The notes under the pieces: model-generated
The model's database searches: none
What the model saw: only the letters and a program-made list of their open reading frames with translations
What the model was told of the DNA's origin: nothing
Shown: positions 29,828-42,100 of the stretch, piece by piece
How positions within the stretch are numbered: position 1 is the stretch's first letter
Layout: the number at the start of each line of letters is the position of its first letter
Assembly: GCA_965248775.1 (NCBI GenBank)
Contig: OZ252150.1
Span: forward strand, 992,001 to 1,056,000
Direction of reading: 5' to 3'
Length of the DNA: 64,000 nucleotides
Source of the DNA: JBHHUI01 sp965248775
GTDB taxonomy: Bacteria; Chloroflexota; Anaerolineae; Anaerolineales; JBHHUI01
Made by a program: the position numbers and the translations under genes

Positions 29828-30808
29828 ATGAAAGCCGTTATTTATCGCAACTATGGCTCACCCAATAACCTTAAACTCGAAGAGGTTAAAAAGCCAACTC
29901 CTACAGACGATGAAATACTGATCAAGATACATGCCGTATCCATAAATGGATCTGACAGGGAAGGATTGATAGGCAAGCCGTTTTATACCCGTATCGGAGG
30001 GCTTTTTAAACCGCGCCGCCAAATACTCGGGTCGGACATCGCCGGGCGCGTGGAATATGCTGGAAAAAGTAACACAGAATTTAAACCCGGAGATGAAGTA
30101 TTTGGGGAAATCCCAGACTATCACGGCGGCTTTGCAGAGTTTGTCTGTACTCATGGAAGAACTATGGTGCTGAAATCAGCCAGTATGACATTCGAGGAAG
30201 CAGCAGCAATCCCACAAGCAGGAGTTATCGCTCTGCAAGGGATTCGTGAGAAAGGTCAGGTCAAATCCGGGCAAAAAATTTTGATCAATGGTGCGGGCGG
30301 CAGTGCAGGTTCATTTGCTGTGCAGCTGGCCAAATTATACGGGGCTGAAGTGACCGGGGTGGATAACACCAGCAAATTGGACTTTATGCACTCGCTTGGC
30401 GCAGATCATGTCATAGATTACACCCGGGAAGACTTTACCAAACGTGGAGAACAGTATGATCTGATCCTTGATGTGATCGCGCACCGTTCGGTCTTCGCTT
30501 ATAAACGCGCACTGAGGCCGAATGGAACTTACTTCTTTGTCGGAGGATCTGTCGCCGTACTTTTCCAAATTTTGCTATTTGGATCATGGATAAGGAGACG
30601 CGCGGGCAGAAACATACATATCCTAGCAGTTCCACAAAATCGAAAAGATTTAATCTCTATTACAGAGCTGTGCGAAACCGGAAAAGTTGTCCCTATTATT
30701 GATAGACGGTATTCATTAAGTGAAGTCCCGGAAGCGCTCCGGTATGTTGGAGAAGGACGCGCCAATGGAAAAGTAATAATAAGTTTGGAAAACAACAACA
30801 TAACCTAG
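29828..30808 (+). CDS. Medium-chain dehydrogenase, quinone-oxidoreductase type
   Basis: 326 residues, cytosolic NAD(P)-dependent reductase of the zinc-free MDR group. An N-terminal GroES-like domain (MKAVIYRNYGSPNNLKLEEV, LGSDIAGRVEYAG, GDEVFGEIPDYHGGFAEF) is followed by a Rossmann domain with INGAGGSAGSFAVQLAK. The zinc-binding cysteines of alcohol dehydrogenases are absent. The C-terminal EALRYVGEGRANGKVIISL is intact. It follows the attC-like site with its own GGAGAATT ribosome-binding site. Substrate unknown. Confidence 0.92.
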   Translation: MKAVIYRNYGSPNNLKLEEVKKPTPTDDEILIKIHAVSINGSDREGLIGKPFYTRIGGLFKPRRQILGSDIAGRVEYAGKSNTEFKPGDEVFGEIPDYHGGFAEFVCTHGRTMVLKSASMTFEEAAAIPQAGVIALQGIREKGQVKSGQKILINGAGGSAGSFAVQLAKLYGAEVTGVDNTSKLDFMHSLGADHVIDYTREDFTKRGEQYDLILDVIAHRSVFAYKRALRPNGTYFFVGGSVAVLFQILLFGSWIRRRAGRNIHILAVPQNRKDLISITELCETGKVVPIIDRRYSLSEVPEALRYVGEGRANGKVIISLENNNIT

Positions 30809-30853
30809 AAACTACCTGCTCTGTCCAGCCGACCGCGTCCAGCACAGTGTCGC

Positions 30854-30879
30854 CCCGGCCCAGTTTATCCGGGACTGAG
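30854..30879. repeat. 26-bp ABAB mini-repeat
   Basis: B CCCGG, A CCCAGT, spacer TTAT, B' CCGGG, A' ACTGAG (one mismatch to A). Same 5-6-4-5-6 spacing as the units at 349 and 19095 but with a different B pair. Confidence 0.75.
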
Positions 30880-31109
30880 TTCAGCAAAGTCCAGTGCGCA
30901 CTTCATTCTGTACTGGGTTGGACCAGGCAAGGACACGTGAGAAGCATTGCAGTGGAAACACTGAAGGACTATGAAGCAATTCTCGCAACAAGAATCGGCA
31001 TGTGCCTGGTGTGCCTAATAGTTTTCAGGGGATATTTCGACTGCAAGATCGATGACGAATGAAAGAAACACACACATAATGTATTTCTCCTCTAATAATC
31101 AAATCCAAA

Positions 31110-31254
31110 TGCCCCCACAGGGAGCCACGGACGATACTACTATACTATTGACGCTAATGTGGAGGCTTGCCAAGCAGGGAAGGGCGAAAGTCGTGAATAT
31201 TTCCTAACACGAGACCTAAACGCGAAAAAGTAGATCGCGGTCTCGAACCCCGTC
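31110..31254 (+). ncRNA. Structured-RNA-like repeat, copy 1
   Basis: A 145-bp segment that recurs ungapped at 61744-61888 with about 14 differences by eye. The 3' part folds as CGAGACC with GGTCTCG enclosing CGCGA with TCGCG; blocks such as GGGCGAAAGTCGTGAATATT are unchanged. No ORF runs through it. Family unknown; a guide-type RNA of IscB/TnpB relatives is only a guess. Confidence 0.5.
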
Positions 31255-32874
31255 GGGACTACAGGTGACATATGCATTCTTGCCCTCTTGAGCGTATGTA
31301 GGATATATCGCCCTACTGATTCAAGGGGGCGCATGCGCCTATTGTTCATCTCTTTTCACTTATCCCTTTAGGTTCGCCAAAATGTAAACAAATTTTAGTG
31401 CCGATTCAATGAGTAGCTTTGTATGCTACCGACGTCGTGGCTGTTCGATGGAAACCGGTAAGGCGGGGAAGGGCAGAGGCCGTGACGGATCCCGAAGATG
31501 GATAAGTTGCTTGAACCAAACCCCTTTGCGACCCTAGCGACTGTATAGCGTAAAAAGGCCATCAGACCAATATCTAATATGATGGTCTGCGCCGTGTGAG
31601 TCGCAAATGAATTTCGCGGGGGAGTCAATGCAGACCCACTCCTGAGGATCTGAGATCTCGGGCGTCAATCATTGATGGGGTGAGGGAGGAGGGATCAGGT
31701 CAACCCAAGTTGACAAGGGTTTATGTAATTGAACCTGGATTAAACCCTCATTGGAACAGTTCCAAATCAACTTATGTCGAAAGAGAGCGGTATTTAGGCC
31801 CGCTACACTTTGCAATACGGTTGGCATGCTGAACCCCCCTTGTCAAAGTAGCATAGACAACGCCCAATGTACATAAGGCGTTGAGTGCTCCCTCCACCCA
31901 AGCTTAAATCGCTGCCTCTGATATACATCTATTATTGTCAATTGCGTATTTTCCAGCCTGGAAGGGTATTATATGAAAAGAATTCTGACAAATAACATTG
32001 ATAAACTGGAGCGCTTGAGGGAGCATATCCGGGTGCGATGGGTTCACCTGACTGAAACCCGTTCGCTTATGCGGTCTACTAAGACATCCGGTTGAGTAAT
32101 TTGGCTGCACATCGGCTCCTTGGTTGTTGTTTAGCTGTTGTTCTGTGGATGTGACCGACATACTTCGTGTAAATTTTTACCCAGAGCCCTATCTGCTCCG
32201 GTGTTTCCTCTGACATTAATCCACATCATCAACCAGATAGCATGCAGTGCGCCAAAATCCGTGCATACGATCATAGACTCCGCGGACCCCAGCAATTGGT
32301 CCTGTTGCGCGGCTCGTGGGGTGGACCTCAAAGCAACCAGAGCCGGAATCGATTCGAACAGCGACTTCCGCGAAGTCGATTATTCTGCGATGGAGGCTAT
32401 AAACGCATTTGAATGCGCTCTCCTTCATGGAAAAAAGCAAGGTCGGGTCACAAATGCGATCGTCACCATTGGCGTAAATCAACTTCGCTAGAAAGTCGTC
32501 GAGCGCACTGCATCGTTCTATATCGATATCAAGCGACGCTTCGGGTCCCATGTACGCCACCGCCGCCAATGCGACTCCTGCCGAATGGGTGATACTTCCC
32601 ACGTTTCCGCTTGGCCAAACCGGGGCACGTCCATCTCCAATCGGCAGGGCCACATGGGGGCACCCCAGCAAGTCAAGTGCTGTACGCGCGGCAAAACGGC
32701 CCGCAGCAAATTCCCGACGGCGTGTAGCGCTGAAGCTCATTACATATGATCTCTCCACACCGCACAAAGCTGTGTCGGCATCCACTGTATCAATCAGGCA
32801 GGCGGCGGCATAAAATCCCTCCGGGAGCATCTCGGCAAATGTACTGGCGAACACGCGCATGTCCACTTCGCTAG

Positions 32875-34460
32875 CAGTTTGTCGGAGAGCAACCTGAGAT
32901 AGCGAAATCGGTGATAATCTACGGGCATGGCTAGAAAATTCAAGAAACCCAATTACGAAGTGATGCTCAAACAGACAATCAGTCTGGAAGAAGCCCTGCC
33001 ATCCAATCATTTGGCACGATTTGTGGTGGATGTTATCGCCCAGTTGGATTTGGGTATGATCTATGCACAATATGCACCGACGGGTGGTCAACCTATTGCG
33101 CCAGAGATCCTGTTGGGATTGCTCTTCTATGGTTATGCCAACGGGGTGTTCAGTTCTCGTAAGATTGAGAAAGCCACCTATGAGAGTATCCCATTCCGCT
33201 ATATTGCCAGTGGGCTGCATCCTGACCACGACACAATTGCCAACTTTCGCAAAACCTTTCTGGCTGAGATCCAAGAGTTATTTGTGCAGATCTTGCTCCT
33301 GGCCCAAGTTGCTGAGGTGCTGAAGTTGGGTAATATCAGTCTGGATGGTAGCAAGGTGCATGCTGATGCATCCAAGAGCAAAGCGGTCAGTTACAAGCGT
33401 CTGATAAAACTAGAGACCCAACTGCGCCAGGAAGTGAACAAACTCTTCGAACTCGGTGAGCAAGCTGATCAGGGTGATCTCCAGTTGCCGGAAGGGCTCG
33501 TCATTGAAGACGAAATTGCCATTCGCAAGAAACGTTTGGCAAATCTGGCAGAAGCCAAAGCCGTCTTAGAAGCCCGTGCGCAGGAACGATATGAAGCCGA
33601 GAGGGCTGAATACGAAGCCAAACAGCGTGAGCGGGAAGAAAAGTCTCGCAAAACTGGGCATAAACCCCGAGGTCGCAAACCGAAACCACCGCAGCCGGGA
33701 CCACGGGACAAAGATCAGTACAACTTCACTGATCCGGACTCTCGCATCATGAAAAACAGCACCAATAATGGCTTCGACCAGCATTACAACGTTCAAGTTG
33801 CTGTGGAGCAGGAGAGCCTCTTGATTGTGGCGCCTTCACTTTCGAACCATCCGAATGACAAAAAAGAAGCTGAGCCAACCCTGGATGCCATCTCTCCAAA
33901 AGTAGGCAAACCAAAGGCTGCCGCTTTGGATTATGGATATTTCAGCAAAGCGAACATCGCAGCACTTGAGAAGCTTGGCATTGATCCTTACATTGCTACC
34001 GGTCGCGAACCTCACCACAAAAGCTGGCGTACCTTCTTTGAACAAATGCCTGCTCCGCCACCGGAAGATGCCAGTCCGAAAGTCAAGATGGCTTACAAAC
34101 TACAAACCGAAATCGGCAAAGCCAGCTACCGTTTACGCAAATGCACAGTGGAACCCGTCATTGGTATCATCAAGGAAGTCCTGGGCTTCCGCCAGTTTTC
34201 TCTGCGCGGCCTGCTGGCAGCAGCCGGGGAATGGTGTCTGGTCTGCCTAGCGTTCAACCTCAAACGCATGCACACCCTCTACCAAGCAAAGGGTGTGCTT
34301 TAGCCGGGGCTGCTTTGGCGCGCCTGCTACTCGCTGAGAGAAGGTGGTTTGCCCTCCATGAAATGCACACTGTTTTACGCTTGTTTTGTCGCAATCAACT
34401 GCTCATTTTGCCCTGTAGGGCTATTCATGTTGTAAAAGTACTTGTCTCTCCGACAAACTG
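32875..34460 (+). mobile_element. IS1182-family insertion sequence
   Basis: 1,586 bp, inverted ends CAGTTTGTCGGAGAG, flanked by the palindromic 4-bp duplication CTAG (32871-32874, 34461-34464) typical of IS1182. Confidence 0.92.
32927..34303 (+). CDS. IS1182-family transposase
   Basis: 458 residues. N-terminal DUF772-type region (LVVDVIAQLDLG-like helices, LLGLLFYGYANGVFSSR), first Asp in ISLDGSKVHADASK, charged coiled-coil arm (RYEAERAEYEAKQREREEK), second Asp in AALDYGYFSK, and Glu in VEPVIGIIKEVLGFRQF. Intact and potentially active. Confidence 0.88.
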   Translation: MARKFKKPNYEVMLKQTISLEEALPSNHLARFVVDVIAQLDLGMIYAQYAPTGGQPIAPEILLGLLFYGYANGVFSSRKIEKATYESIPFRYIASGLHPDHDTIANFRKTFLAEIQELFVQILLLAQVAEVLKLGNISLDGSKVHADASKSKAVSYKRLIKLETQLRQEVNKLFELGEQADQGDLQLPEGLVIEDEIAIRKKRLANLAEAKAVLEARAQERYEAERAEYEAKQREREEKSRKTGHKPRGRKPKPPQPGPRDKDQYNFTDPDSRIMKNSTNNGFDQHYNVQVAVEQESLLIVAPSLSNHPNDKKEAEPTLDAISPKVGKPKAAALDYGYFSKANIAALEKLGIDPYIATGREPHHKSWRTFFEQMPAPPPEDASPKVKMAYKLQTEIGKASYRLRKCTVEPVIGIIKEVLGFRQFSLRGLLAAAGEWCLVCLAFNLKRMHTLYQAKGVL

Positions 34461-34753
34461 CTAGGGTGCATTACATTCTTTCCTCCTTGCTTGCGATTGA
34501 AATCGTACGTTCCATACGGCAGGGGCTTGTTGGAAATGCGGTGTGATTATCACTCGCGGCTCGTTACCCGACCCAACGTATGATGAAAGCGCACGCCTTC
34601 CATTCATTGCAAGCGGCGATTGACCAGTGTGAGCACGGGAGTGTCTATGTGTCCCAATCTCAACTTGCGGGTATCTGGGATGGTGTTGTTTGTTTATTTT
34701 TTTCGAAGGAGAGGCTGTGTGCGAATGCGCATAAGAAGAGATGAAAATTGTTT

Positions 34754-36691
34754 TCATTCGCGCTCATCTGCAAAAAGATTGTCAAGGATCGTTCCTGCAC
34801 GCGGTCGGCGCTGTAAGCTGTCCATAAATTCGTGCAAGCGTTCACTCAACAACGTATTAAATGTCAGATTAATTTGTGGCTCGACCAAATCATGCTGTTC
34901 GATTAACTGTCTGAATCGACGTGCCGAAAATGCGGCCAATTCAACGACGCTTGAACTGTCGGGGGCAGCGCGGATCGTGCGCGAGTGACGACCATGTCTA
35001 ACGCTGTCAAGCTCGCCAAAGTATTCACCAACGAACAGACGCTTCGTCATTATTGGAGTGGCTTTACTCATGCGGTGGAACACAACTTCAACTGCGCCCG
35101 CCAGCACGACGAAGACATGCCCAGCGCGTGCGCTGGGCGAGACGATCTCCTCGCCTGGTTCGTAATTCAGGAACTCGAACTCGCCCTTGATTGCGTCTAG
35201 TTTGTCGGGCGCTAGGCCAAGCCGTCCCATCGACATGCCTAAAACCCGATCGCGTAACTCCGCAATCACGTCTTCTTGCGCCAACATCGTTCGTGAAATC
35301 AAGTTGTGAAACGTCGTGCGGTCCACAACCATCAAATCAACGCCCGTTTCAGCGGCACGCACCGTTGAGCCAGAGGGACTTTCATTCAAAAGCCCGACTT
35401 CTCCGAAATAATCACCATAAGCCAGTTCCGCTACTAAAATGACCTGACCGTCTGGTTGTTCATTCAGTACTTCCACAGACCCATTGATAATCAGGTAAAA
35501 CGCTTCCGCGGCTTGACCTTGCTGGATAATATACGTATCTGGTGCAAATTGCTGCTGCACAAAGTGCCCCCCGATTTCGGAGATCTGGGTTGAATCAAGC
35601 CCAAGGGTACTCAGCGTCGTTTGAGCCGACCGACGGCGGAGCAATTCAAAGACATCTTCCTTGGCCAGATTCGACTCTTCCAAAACCTTTACAAAAGTTG
35701 TGCGGTCCAACTGCATCACAACCACATCTGTTTCCTGTGCTGCACAAACAGTGGCAATGCGTTTTTTAGACGTGAGCAGACCAATTTCACCAAAATACTG
35801 CCCTTCGCCTAACCGATTGAGATGGCGCACCTGCTCAGTCTCGTAGTCGAGAAAAACATTCACCTCACCCTTCACAATAATAAAGAGATGCTGGGCAACA
35901 TCACCTTCACGGATGATCAGCTCGCTGGCTATGTAATTGACCGGTTCCAGTTGGCTAAAGACATCTACGAGTTGCCGTTTGGTCAGCACCGGCAAAGCGC
36001 CAACCACATGTCGATCGGTAATTTCGCCATCCGCGATGTAGACAACACGTGAGGCGCGCCGGGCCAGTTCACGATCGTGTGTCACCATCAGTAACGTGCG
36101 ACCTTGGGAAACAAAGTTGTCAAAAATACGCATGATGGCGTCAGCTGTTTTGGAATCCAGACTGCCGGTGGGCTCGTCGGCCACCAAAATATCCGGATCG
36201 TTGGCCAGCGCCCGCGCAATGGCCGCCCGTTGTTGCTGACCACCGGAAACCATCGCCGGCATCTTGTCAGCTTGATCGGTTAATTCAACCATATCCAGCA
36301 AGTGCATGGCATGTTCGCGCCGCTCACGCAACGAGCGAAAACGGCCAGTATATTCCATAGGCAAAATAATGTTTTCTACTAATGATAACGTGGGCAGCAG
36401 TTGAAAAAACTGAAAAATCACCCCAATATGCTGGCCACGCCAAGGCGCAATTTGCTTTTCAGATAATTCGTGTAATGCTGTACCGGCTACATAAATTTCA
36501 CCCGATGAAACGCGGTCAATGCCGGTCAGCAAATTGATCAATGTTGACTTGCCACTCCCTGACTTTCCAATGATAGCCACAAATTCACCGGCTGAAATTT
36601 TCAGGTCAATACCATTGATCGCCAAAAAAGCGCCGGCTGGCGTTTCGTAGGCTTTAACCACATTGTGTAATTCAATCAATATTTCGTTCAT
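34754..36691 (-). CDS. ABC transporter ATPase fused to three cyclic-nucleotide-binding-like domains
   Basis: 645 residues. Residues 1-225 are a LolD/MacB-type ATPase with Walker A GKSGSGKST, Q-loop FQFFQLLP, signature VSGGQQQRAAIARAL, Walker B ILVADEPTGSLD and H-loop VTHD. Three cNMP-binding folds follow (about 240-360, 375-495, 510-630), each with a phosphate-cassette-like element: GQYFGEIGLL, GDYFGEVGLL, GEYFGELDSV. No extra membrane segment. It powers the FtsX-type permease encoded just upstream (ATGA overlap), so it belongs to an export or lipid-extraction complex. Three ligand domains on an ATPase is unusual. It is the only undamaged gene of this operon. Confidence 0.9.
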   Translation of the reverse strand: MNEILIELHNVVKAYETPAGAFLAINGIDLKISAGEFVAIIGKSGSGKSTLINLLTGIDRVSSGEIYVAGTALHELSEKQIAPWRGQHIGVIFQFFQLLPTLSLVENIILPMEYTGRFRSLRERREHAMHLLDMVELTDQADKMPAMVSGGQQQRAAIARALANDPDILVADEPTGSLDSKTADAIMRIFDNFVSQGRTLLMVTHDRELARRASRVVYIADGEITDRHVVGALPVLTKRQLVDVFSQLEPVNYIASELIIREGDVAQHLFIIVKGEVNVFLDYETEQVRHLNRLGEGQYFGEIGLLTSKKRIATVCAAQETDVVVMQLDRTTFVKVLEESNLAKEDVFELLRRRSAQTTLSTLGLDSTQISEIGGHFVQQQFAPDTYIIQQGQAAEAFYLIINGSVEVLNEQPDGQVILVAELAYGDYFGEVGLLNESPSGSTVRAAETGVDLMVVDRTTFHNLISRTMLAQEDVIAELRDRVLGMSMGRLGLAPDKLDAIKGEFEFLNYEPGEEIVSPSARAGHVFVVLAGAVEVVFHRMSKATPIMTKRLFVGEYFGELDSVRHGRHSRTIRAAPDSSSVVELAAFSARRFRQLIEQHDLVEPQINLTFNTLLSERLHEFMDSLQRRPRAGTILDNLFADERE

Positions 36692-39101
36692 GATTGAGCC
36701 AGGATCTCACGCACCGTTAGTTGGGTTGCTCTCCATGCAGGTACAAAACTCGCCAGGATCGAAAGAACAATCACGATCAAAAACCAGAGAACGACACCCA
36801 GCGGTGTATAGGCATAGGTCAACGGTGAACCTAAAAATTCAGTGCCCAGTAAATCTGTGTATAGCAGCGTCAGCGGGACAGCCAATACAACCGATACAGG
36901 CCAGCTTAATAAACCGATGAAAACGCCTTCGACAATAAATGCCTGCAAGACCGTCCACTCGCGTGCGCCGGTTGCCCGCATGACACCCACCTCGCGTTCG
37001 CGTTCCAGCACATTCAAGCTCATGGTGCCAGCCAGACCCAGCGCTCCAACAAACGCCAGCAGTCTGACAATTACAGACAAGGCGATCAACAAGATATTAA
37101 ATTGGGTGCCAATAGTCTCCAGGATTTCAGAAATCGTTTCTACAGATTGCACCGCAATCCCGCGCGACTTGTAATAATCTTCAGCAACCTGGGCCAGCTC
37201 GGCTTGCGTGGTGGCATTGCTTTCAATAGCCACAATTTGCACTGTCTGTGCCTTACCGGCGATATGGACAACACTCGCATACTGGTTGTAATTGATGTAG
37301 CCGGTACCCGTCCTGAGAATATCGCCAGATAGGGCTGGGCGCACGATGCCAACCACCTGCCAGTCATCTTCGTTGTCGTCAATACTGAGCGTTACAAACT
37401 CACCTAGCATGATCCATGGCTGGTTGTTAATTACGTCAAGGTCAACCACCACGGCAAACCTATCTGTGGGTGCCAGCCAGCGACCTACAACAATGGTTGG
37501 TTGTATAAGCTGGCTATTGTTGGCCGGCGCAATCAAAAAAAATTACCAATCCGGTCACCATCATCATCAATAATCACAGCACGTCCCTGCCCCCAGCCTT
37601 CGGCGCCATACGCTAGGGGCAAGAGTTGGGCTTCATCCCGAACACGAGTCAGATTTTGTGGATCCACAAACTCAACTTCAACATCATATCGCCAAAAGGT
37701 TGAGAACTCGACGAGGGTGAGCTGGAGCGCAGTACGTAAATTAAAAATGGCCACAAACAGCGCACCTGCCATGGAAAGGGCGCCCAGCGTAATTAATAAG
37801 CGGGCCTTGCGGCGAAATGTGTTGCGTAACGCAAATAAAATCTGTGCTGATATACCGCGAATTCGTTCCAGCCAGCGATCCACCCAGGTCCGCCCGCTAT
37901 ACATTTCGGATTGACCACCAATTGCCTCGCGAACAGTAATACGCACGCCGGAAAGCACCGGCCACAAGGCGGCGATGAGCGGGGTCAGCAAACCAGCCAC
38001 AACTTGTAAACGAACGGCCGAGGGCGCAACCCGGAATGTCGTGATCTCAACATTCATCAGATCCGCCAGAACGACACTGAAATAATGGGCTCCCATTGCA
38101 CCCAGCGGCACACCGATTATCAGAGCCAGGATCCCGTACGCAAAGACCGTACCGAGATAAGGTACAAGCAAATGCCGCAGGTGTGCCCCAATCGTCTTCA
38201 TGATGCCAATCTGTTGAATATGTTTGACCAATATCCCGCTGATCGTATTTACCACCAGAAAACTAGACACAATCAGCAAAAAGATACCCACCAGATTAAG
38301 CACACTTAAGATCGGTTGCAGGGACTGGTCACCGGGAAACTCACCTGGCGGCGGCACATAGCTCCAGATCACCCGGTTATTATTTTTGCGAATACTGTTC
38401 TCAAGTTCGCTCAGCACAGTATCTACATCGTCCGCCCGACTTTCGACCAGCGAAACACGCAGCAAATGGTAAAAGTCATCAAAGCCCATGCGCTCAAAAG
38501 TCTCTGCGGTGACATAACCGTAAATCAAGCCATTCAGAGGTGTCGGCATTTTATGTGGATCGTATAAGCTGCCGGCAACCGTCAAGGCGTGGGTCTCTCC
38601 GTCGGTTGTTTCGATTGTGACTGCATCGCCGATTTGCACGCCCGCTAGTTCAAACGAGGCTCGTTCCAGCAAAATGGTGTCGGGTGGTGGTGGCCAGGCG
38701 CCAGCGATTGTGAAAATCTCGCTGATTGTGATCTGATCAAAATCGCGATGGATATCAATACGAATATTGCGCCACCGATTGGGGCCAACATTTAAGCGCG
38801 CGCCAACACGTCGTAAACCTTCAACATGTTGTAGCGCTTCTTCGCGCGCGAGCGTGCGCAACATATCATCGTAAAATGGATCGCCCAGGTAAACGGTGGC
38901 ATCGGCGGGATTCGCATTGAAATAAGCACCCCGAACCTCATCCGATAGCACAACTTGCGTGCCTGCAGTCACACCCAGCGCAAAAACCCCAACCGCAATC
39001 GCCAGCACTACGATGATGGTACGTGTAGGGTTTTCCCATAAGTCACGCCAGACTTTGCGTGTACGCACATTAATCTGCAGCAGATCAAAAAATACCGTCA
39101 A
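36688..39101 (-). pseudogene. MacB/FtsX-type ABC permease, frameshifted in a T run
   Basis: One permease of about 800 residues split into two frames. The first (37533-39101, TTG start overlapping the NRPS stop) has a helix at 20-42, a periplasmic domain, three helices, and a second FtsX half beginning RNTFRRKARLLITLGALSMAG. It ends at a run of eight T near 37535. The second frame continues IAPANNSQLIQPTIVVGRWLAP to the last three helices and stops overlapping the ATPase ATG. A single-base change in the homopolymer explains it; sequencing error or programmed slippage are alternatives. It would form the membrane part of the exporter. Confidence 0.85.
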
Positions 39102-42100
39102 TCGTGTTGCACCTCGTGGATACGAATTTGCTTAATCAATTGCAAGGCCAACTTGGCAATATGCGGTTCTTTCAGCATAGAAGTGTGATTACCAGATACC
39201 TCAACGATTTCCACATCGCCGTATTGTTCCCAATCCAGATAAGGTTCTACAGTTTGTATGCGGTTGCCGTTGTCGGCCAGGAAAATTTTCATTGGCAAAT
39301 CCAAAGAATCAGCCGGGGTATACAACATGTTGGAATTCACACGCAACACAGTCAGCATCCCCTGTAATACCTCTTCATCATTCACTTGGGTCAAAAGACC
39401 AATCTGCCGTAAGCTTTTGCGAACAAATTCTAATTGCAGATCATAAGTCAGGTCCTCTAAGTCTGTCCTGGAAATATGCAACGAAACATCCGTCAACCGT
39501 TCAAATGCCTGCAACAGTTCAAGCAACATGCCGGAATCATCTTGTTGATAAAAACGGTCTTTGTCCATTTGTATAGTGCGTTCTAGTTGCGACTGCGGTG
39601 CAGCGGCGTCAAACAGGGCCACAAATGGAACCAGGTCACCCTGCTGACGCAACTGTAGAGCAGTTTCATAAGCCACCTTGCCGCCAAACGAGTGACCGGC
39701 TAAATAATAAGGACCTTCAGGTCGCGCCGACTTGATTGATTCAACACAATAAGCGGCCAGTGACTCAACGCTGTCTTTTGGTGTTAGGCGTCCGTCAATA
39801 CCGGGTGCTTGCAGACCAAAAAGTGCCAGATCGTTCTTTATATAGCGGCCAAGGGTGTGCAGATACAAAACATGCCCGGTGACATCCGGCATACAAAATA
39901 ATGCCGGACGTTCCAATGTTTTCTCTACTGGCTGCATCGGAACCAGACTGCGCCACTGACTCAAATCAGCCTGGCTGGAAAGTAAAGCCGCGAGGCTTTC
40001 AATGGTTGGGTATTCAAAGAGTGCTGTAACCGGCACTTCGCATTTAAAAGCTTCAGATATGCGCGTGGACAGCTGAATGATGGTTAGCGAATGGCCGCCA
40101 ATTTCAAAGAAGTCATCGTGTACGCCAACGGGTTGATCGAGCACGTCTTCCCAAATTTGAACCAATTGTTCTTCTGTTGCGTTGCGCGGTAACGTCCGCG
40201 GACGTTCATTCTGGTGCGTTTCGCCGTGCGCCAGCAATGCCTGCCGATTCAATTTGCCGGTCGTAGTGATCGGCAGCGCGTCCAGCAGCGTATAGCTGGT
40301 CGGATGCATATAGTCTGGCAATTTTGATTCCAAATCAGTGTAAATTAGATCCGGTTTGGAAGTCACAGATGTGGTTTCTTCGGCCACCCAATAGGCTTCC
40401 AGCTGAGGCCCTGTCACCAACTCCCGTACAACGACTGCAGCGGCTGAAACATTTGGATGTTGCAGCAGGACCGATTCAATTTCGCCAGGTTCAACCCGGA
40501 AACCGCGAATTTGGACTTGATCGTCACTACGCCCAACAAAAGCCAGAGTGCCATCCGGACGATAACGAGCCAAATCTCCCGTGCGATACATGCGAGCGGG
40601 TTGCGTTGCTGATTTCGTTGGATCAACAAACAAGTGATTAAAGGGATCATCTAAAAAACGTTCGGCAGTTAATTCTGGGCGATTGAGATATCCGCGCGCC
40701 ACGCCCACACCCGCCACATACAGTTCACCAACCACGCCCAGCGGTACGGGTTGGCGTTGTTCGTTGAGCACATAAATTCGCATATTGGGCAGGGGGCGTC
40801 CGATTATGACCGGATCACCAATGTCAGCATCTGTTGCAGTAGGCACTTCAAATACGCTGCAACAAATGGTGGTTTCCGTAGGACCGTATTGATTAAATAT
40901 GCGCGTCTCTGGCGCATGTTGGCGCCAGACGGCCAGGGTTTGGACAGGTAGTTCTTCCCCGCCACTAACCAGGTATGGTAATTTGTGCTGCCTGGTATTG
41001 GGTGACAGTACACGATTTAATACTTTCAAATAAGACGGCGTGACCTTAAGTAAACCTATAGCTGTGTCTGACAGGAGCAGTGTCACCAGGGACTCGTGGG
41101 TTGTATCTGGTGGCAGCAATAGTACGGGTTGTCCGGCCAGTAGCGGGCCAAACAAGCTGTGCACTGTGCCGTCAAAATTGAGCGATCCGCGCACCGGTAT
41201 TGTGCCAACGATCTCGAGCGGATATTGGCGACGCGCCCAGGCCAACCAGTTCACCACCCCCCGGTGTGTGTTGAGCACACCCTTGGGTTGACCCGTTGAG
41301 CCAGAGGTGTAGATCACATAGATCAAATTATCCGGCGTTGTATGATGCGTCGGATTATGGTCTGCCTGGGCAGCTATCTCGGGCCAATCTGCGTCCAACA
41401 GGATGGCCTGATGTTCACCCGCTGGCAGCCGATTCGTGAGCGCTTGCCTTGACACAATCAAGTCGAGTCCGGTATCTGCGATCATGAATGAGAGTCGCTT
41501 ATTTGGGTACGCTGGATCCAGGGACACAAAAGCCCCCCCGGCTTTGAGAATACCCAGAACGCCAACCAGCATTTCTATAGATCGTTCAAGGCAAATTCCA
41601 ACCAGACTATCTGGACCAACGCCCAAGCTTCTGAGGTGACGCGCCAACTGATTGGCGCGGGCATTCAGTTCATGATATGTCAGCTGCTCTTCGCCCAGCA
41701 AAACGGCAAGCGCGTCTGGTGATTTAGCCACTTGTTCTTCGACTAAATGGTGCAAGCACATGTCAGCTTCCGGATACACATGAGCGGTTTGATTCCGCTC
41801 CACCAAATTCTGCTGCCGTTCATGCTCCGTTAACAGATCGATTTCTGCCAGCGGCGCGTCTGGCCTTGTCGCCAACCCAGCTAATAAGGCTTGGAAGTGC
41901 TGCGCGATGCGGGCAATGGTCGCTGGTTCAAAAAGTTCAGCGGCATAACGCCACTCGCCAGCCAGTTGATCACCGTCCAGACCAAGTGTCAGGATTAAAT
42001 CAGCCTGTGCGCCTTGCTGGGAAAACAGAAAAAGTTCGTTGAGCGGCAAATCGACTTCCGAAATTTTACCGACTGTTTGATACCAAACAAAACGCACATC

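Larger units (their letters stand above)
30809..32215. other. 1.4-kb non-coding region
   Basis: Contains one clear ABAB mini-repeat (30854-30879) within other CCAGT/ACTGG fragments up to 30930, and the RNA-like repeat (31110-31254). I see no protein gene in the remainder. Confidence 0.5.
32216..34471 (-). pseudogene. Sfp-type 4'-phosphopantetheinyl transferase, IS1182 in codon 4
   Basis: The enzyme moves phosphopantetheine from CoA onto carrier domains such as the PCP of the NRPS nearby. Motifs: RRREFAAGRFAARTAL, PIGDGRAPVWPSGNVGSITHS, the magnesium site DIDIE and FSMKESAFKC. The start, found beyond the IS, is ATG at 34471-34469 (MHPS), preceded by AAGGAGG. The element (32875-34460, CTAG duplication) separates MHPS from EVDMRVFAST. 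An in-frame Met lies just after the insert, so a nearly complete enzyme could be made if the IS supplies a transcript and a start site. Confidence 0.88.
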
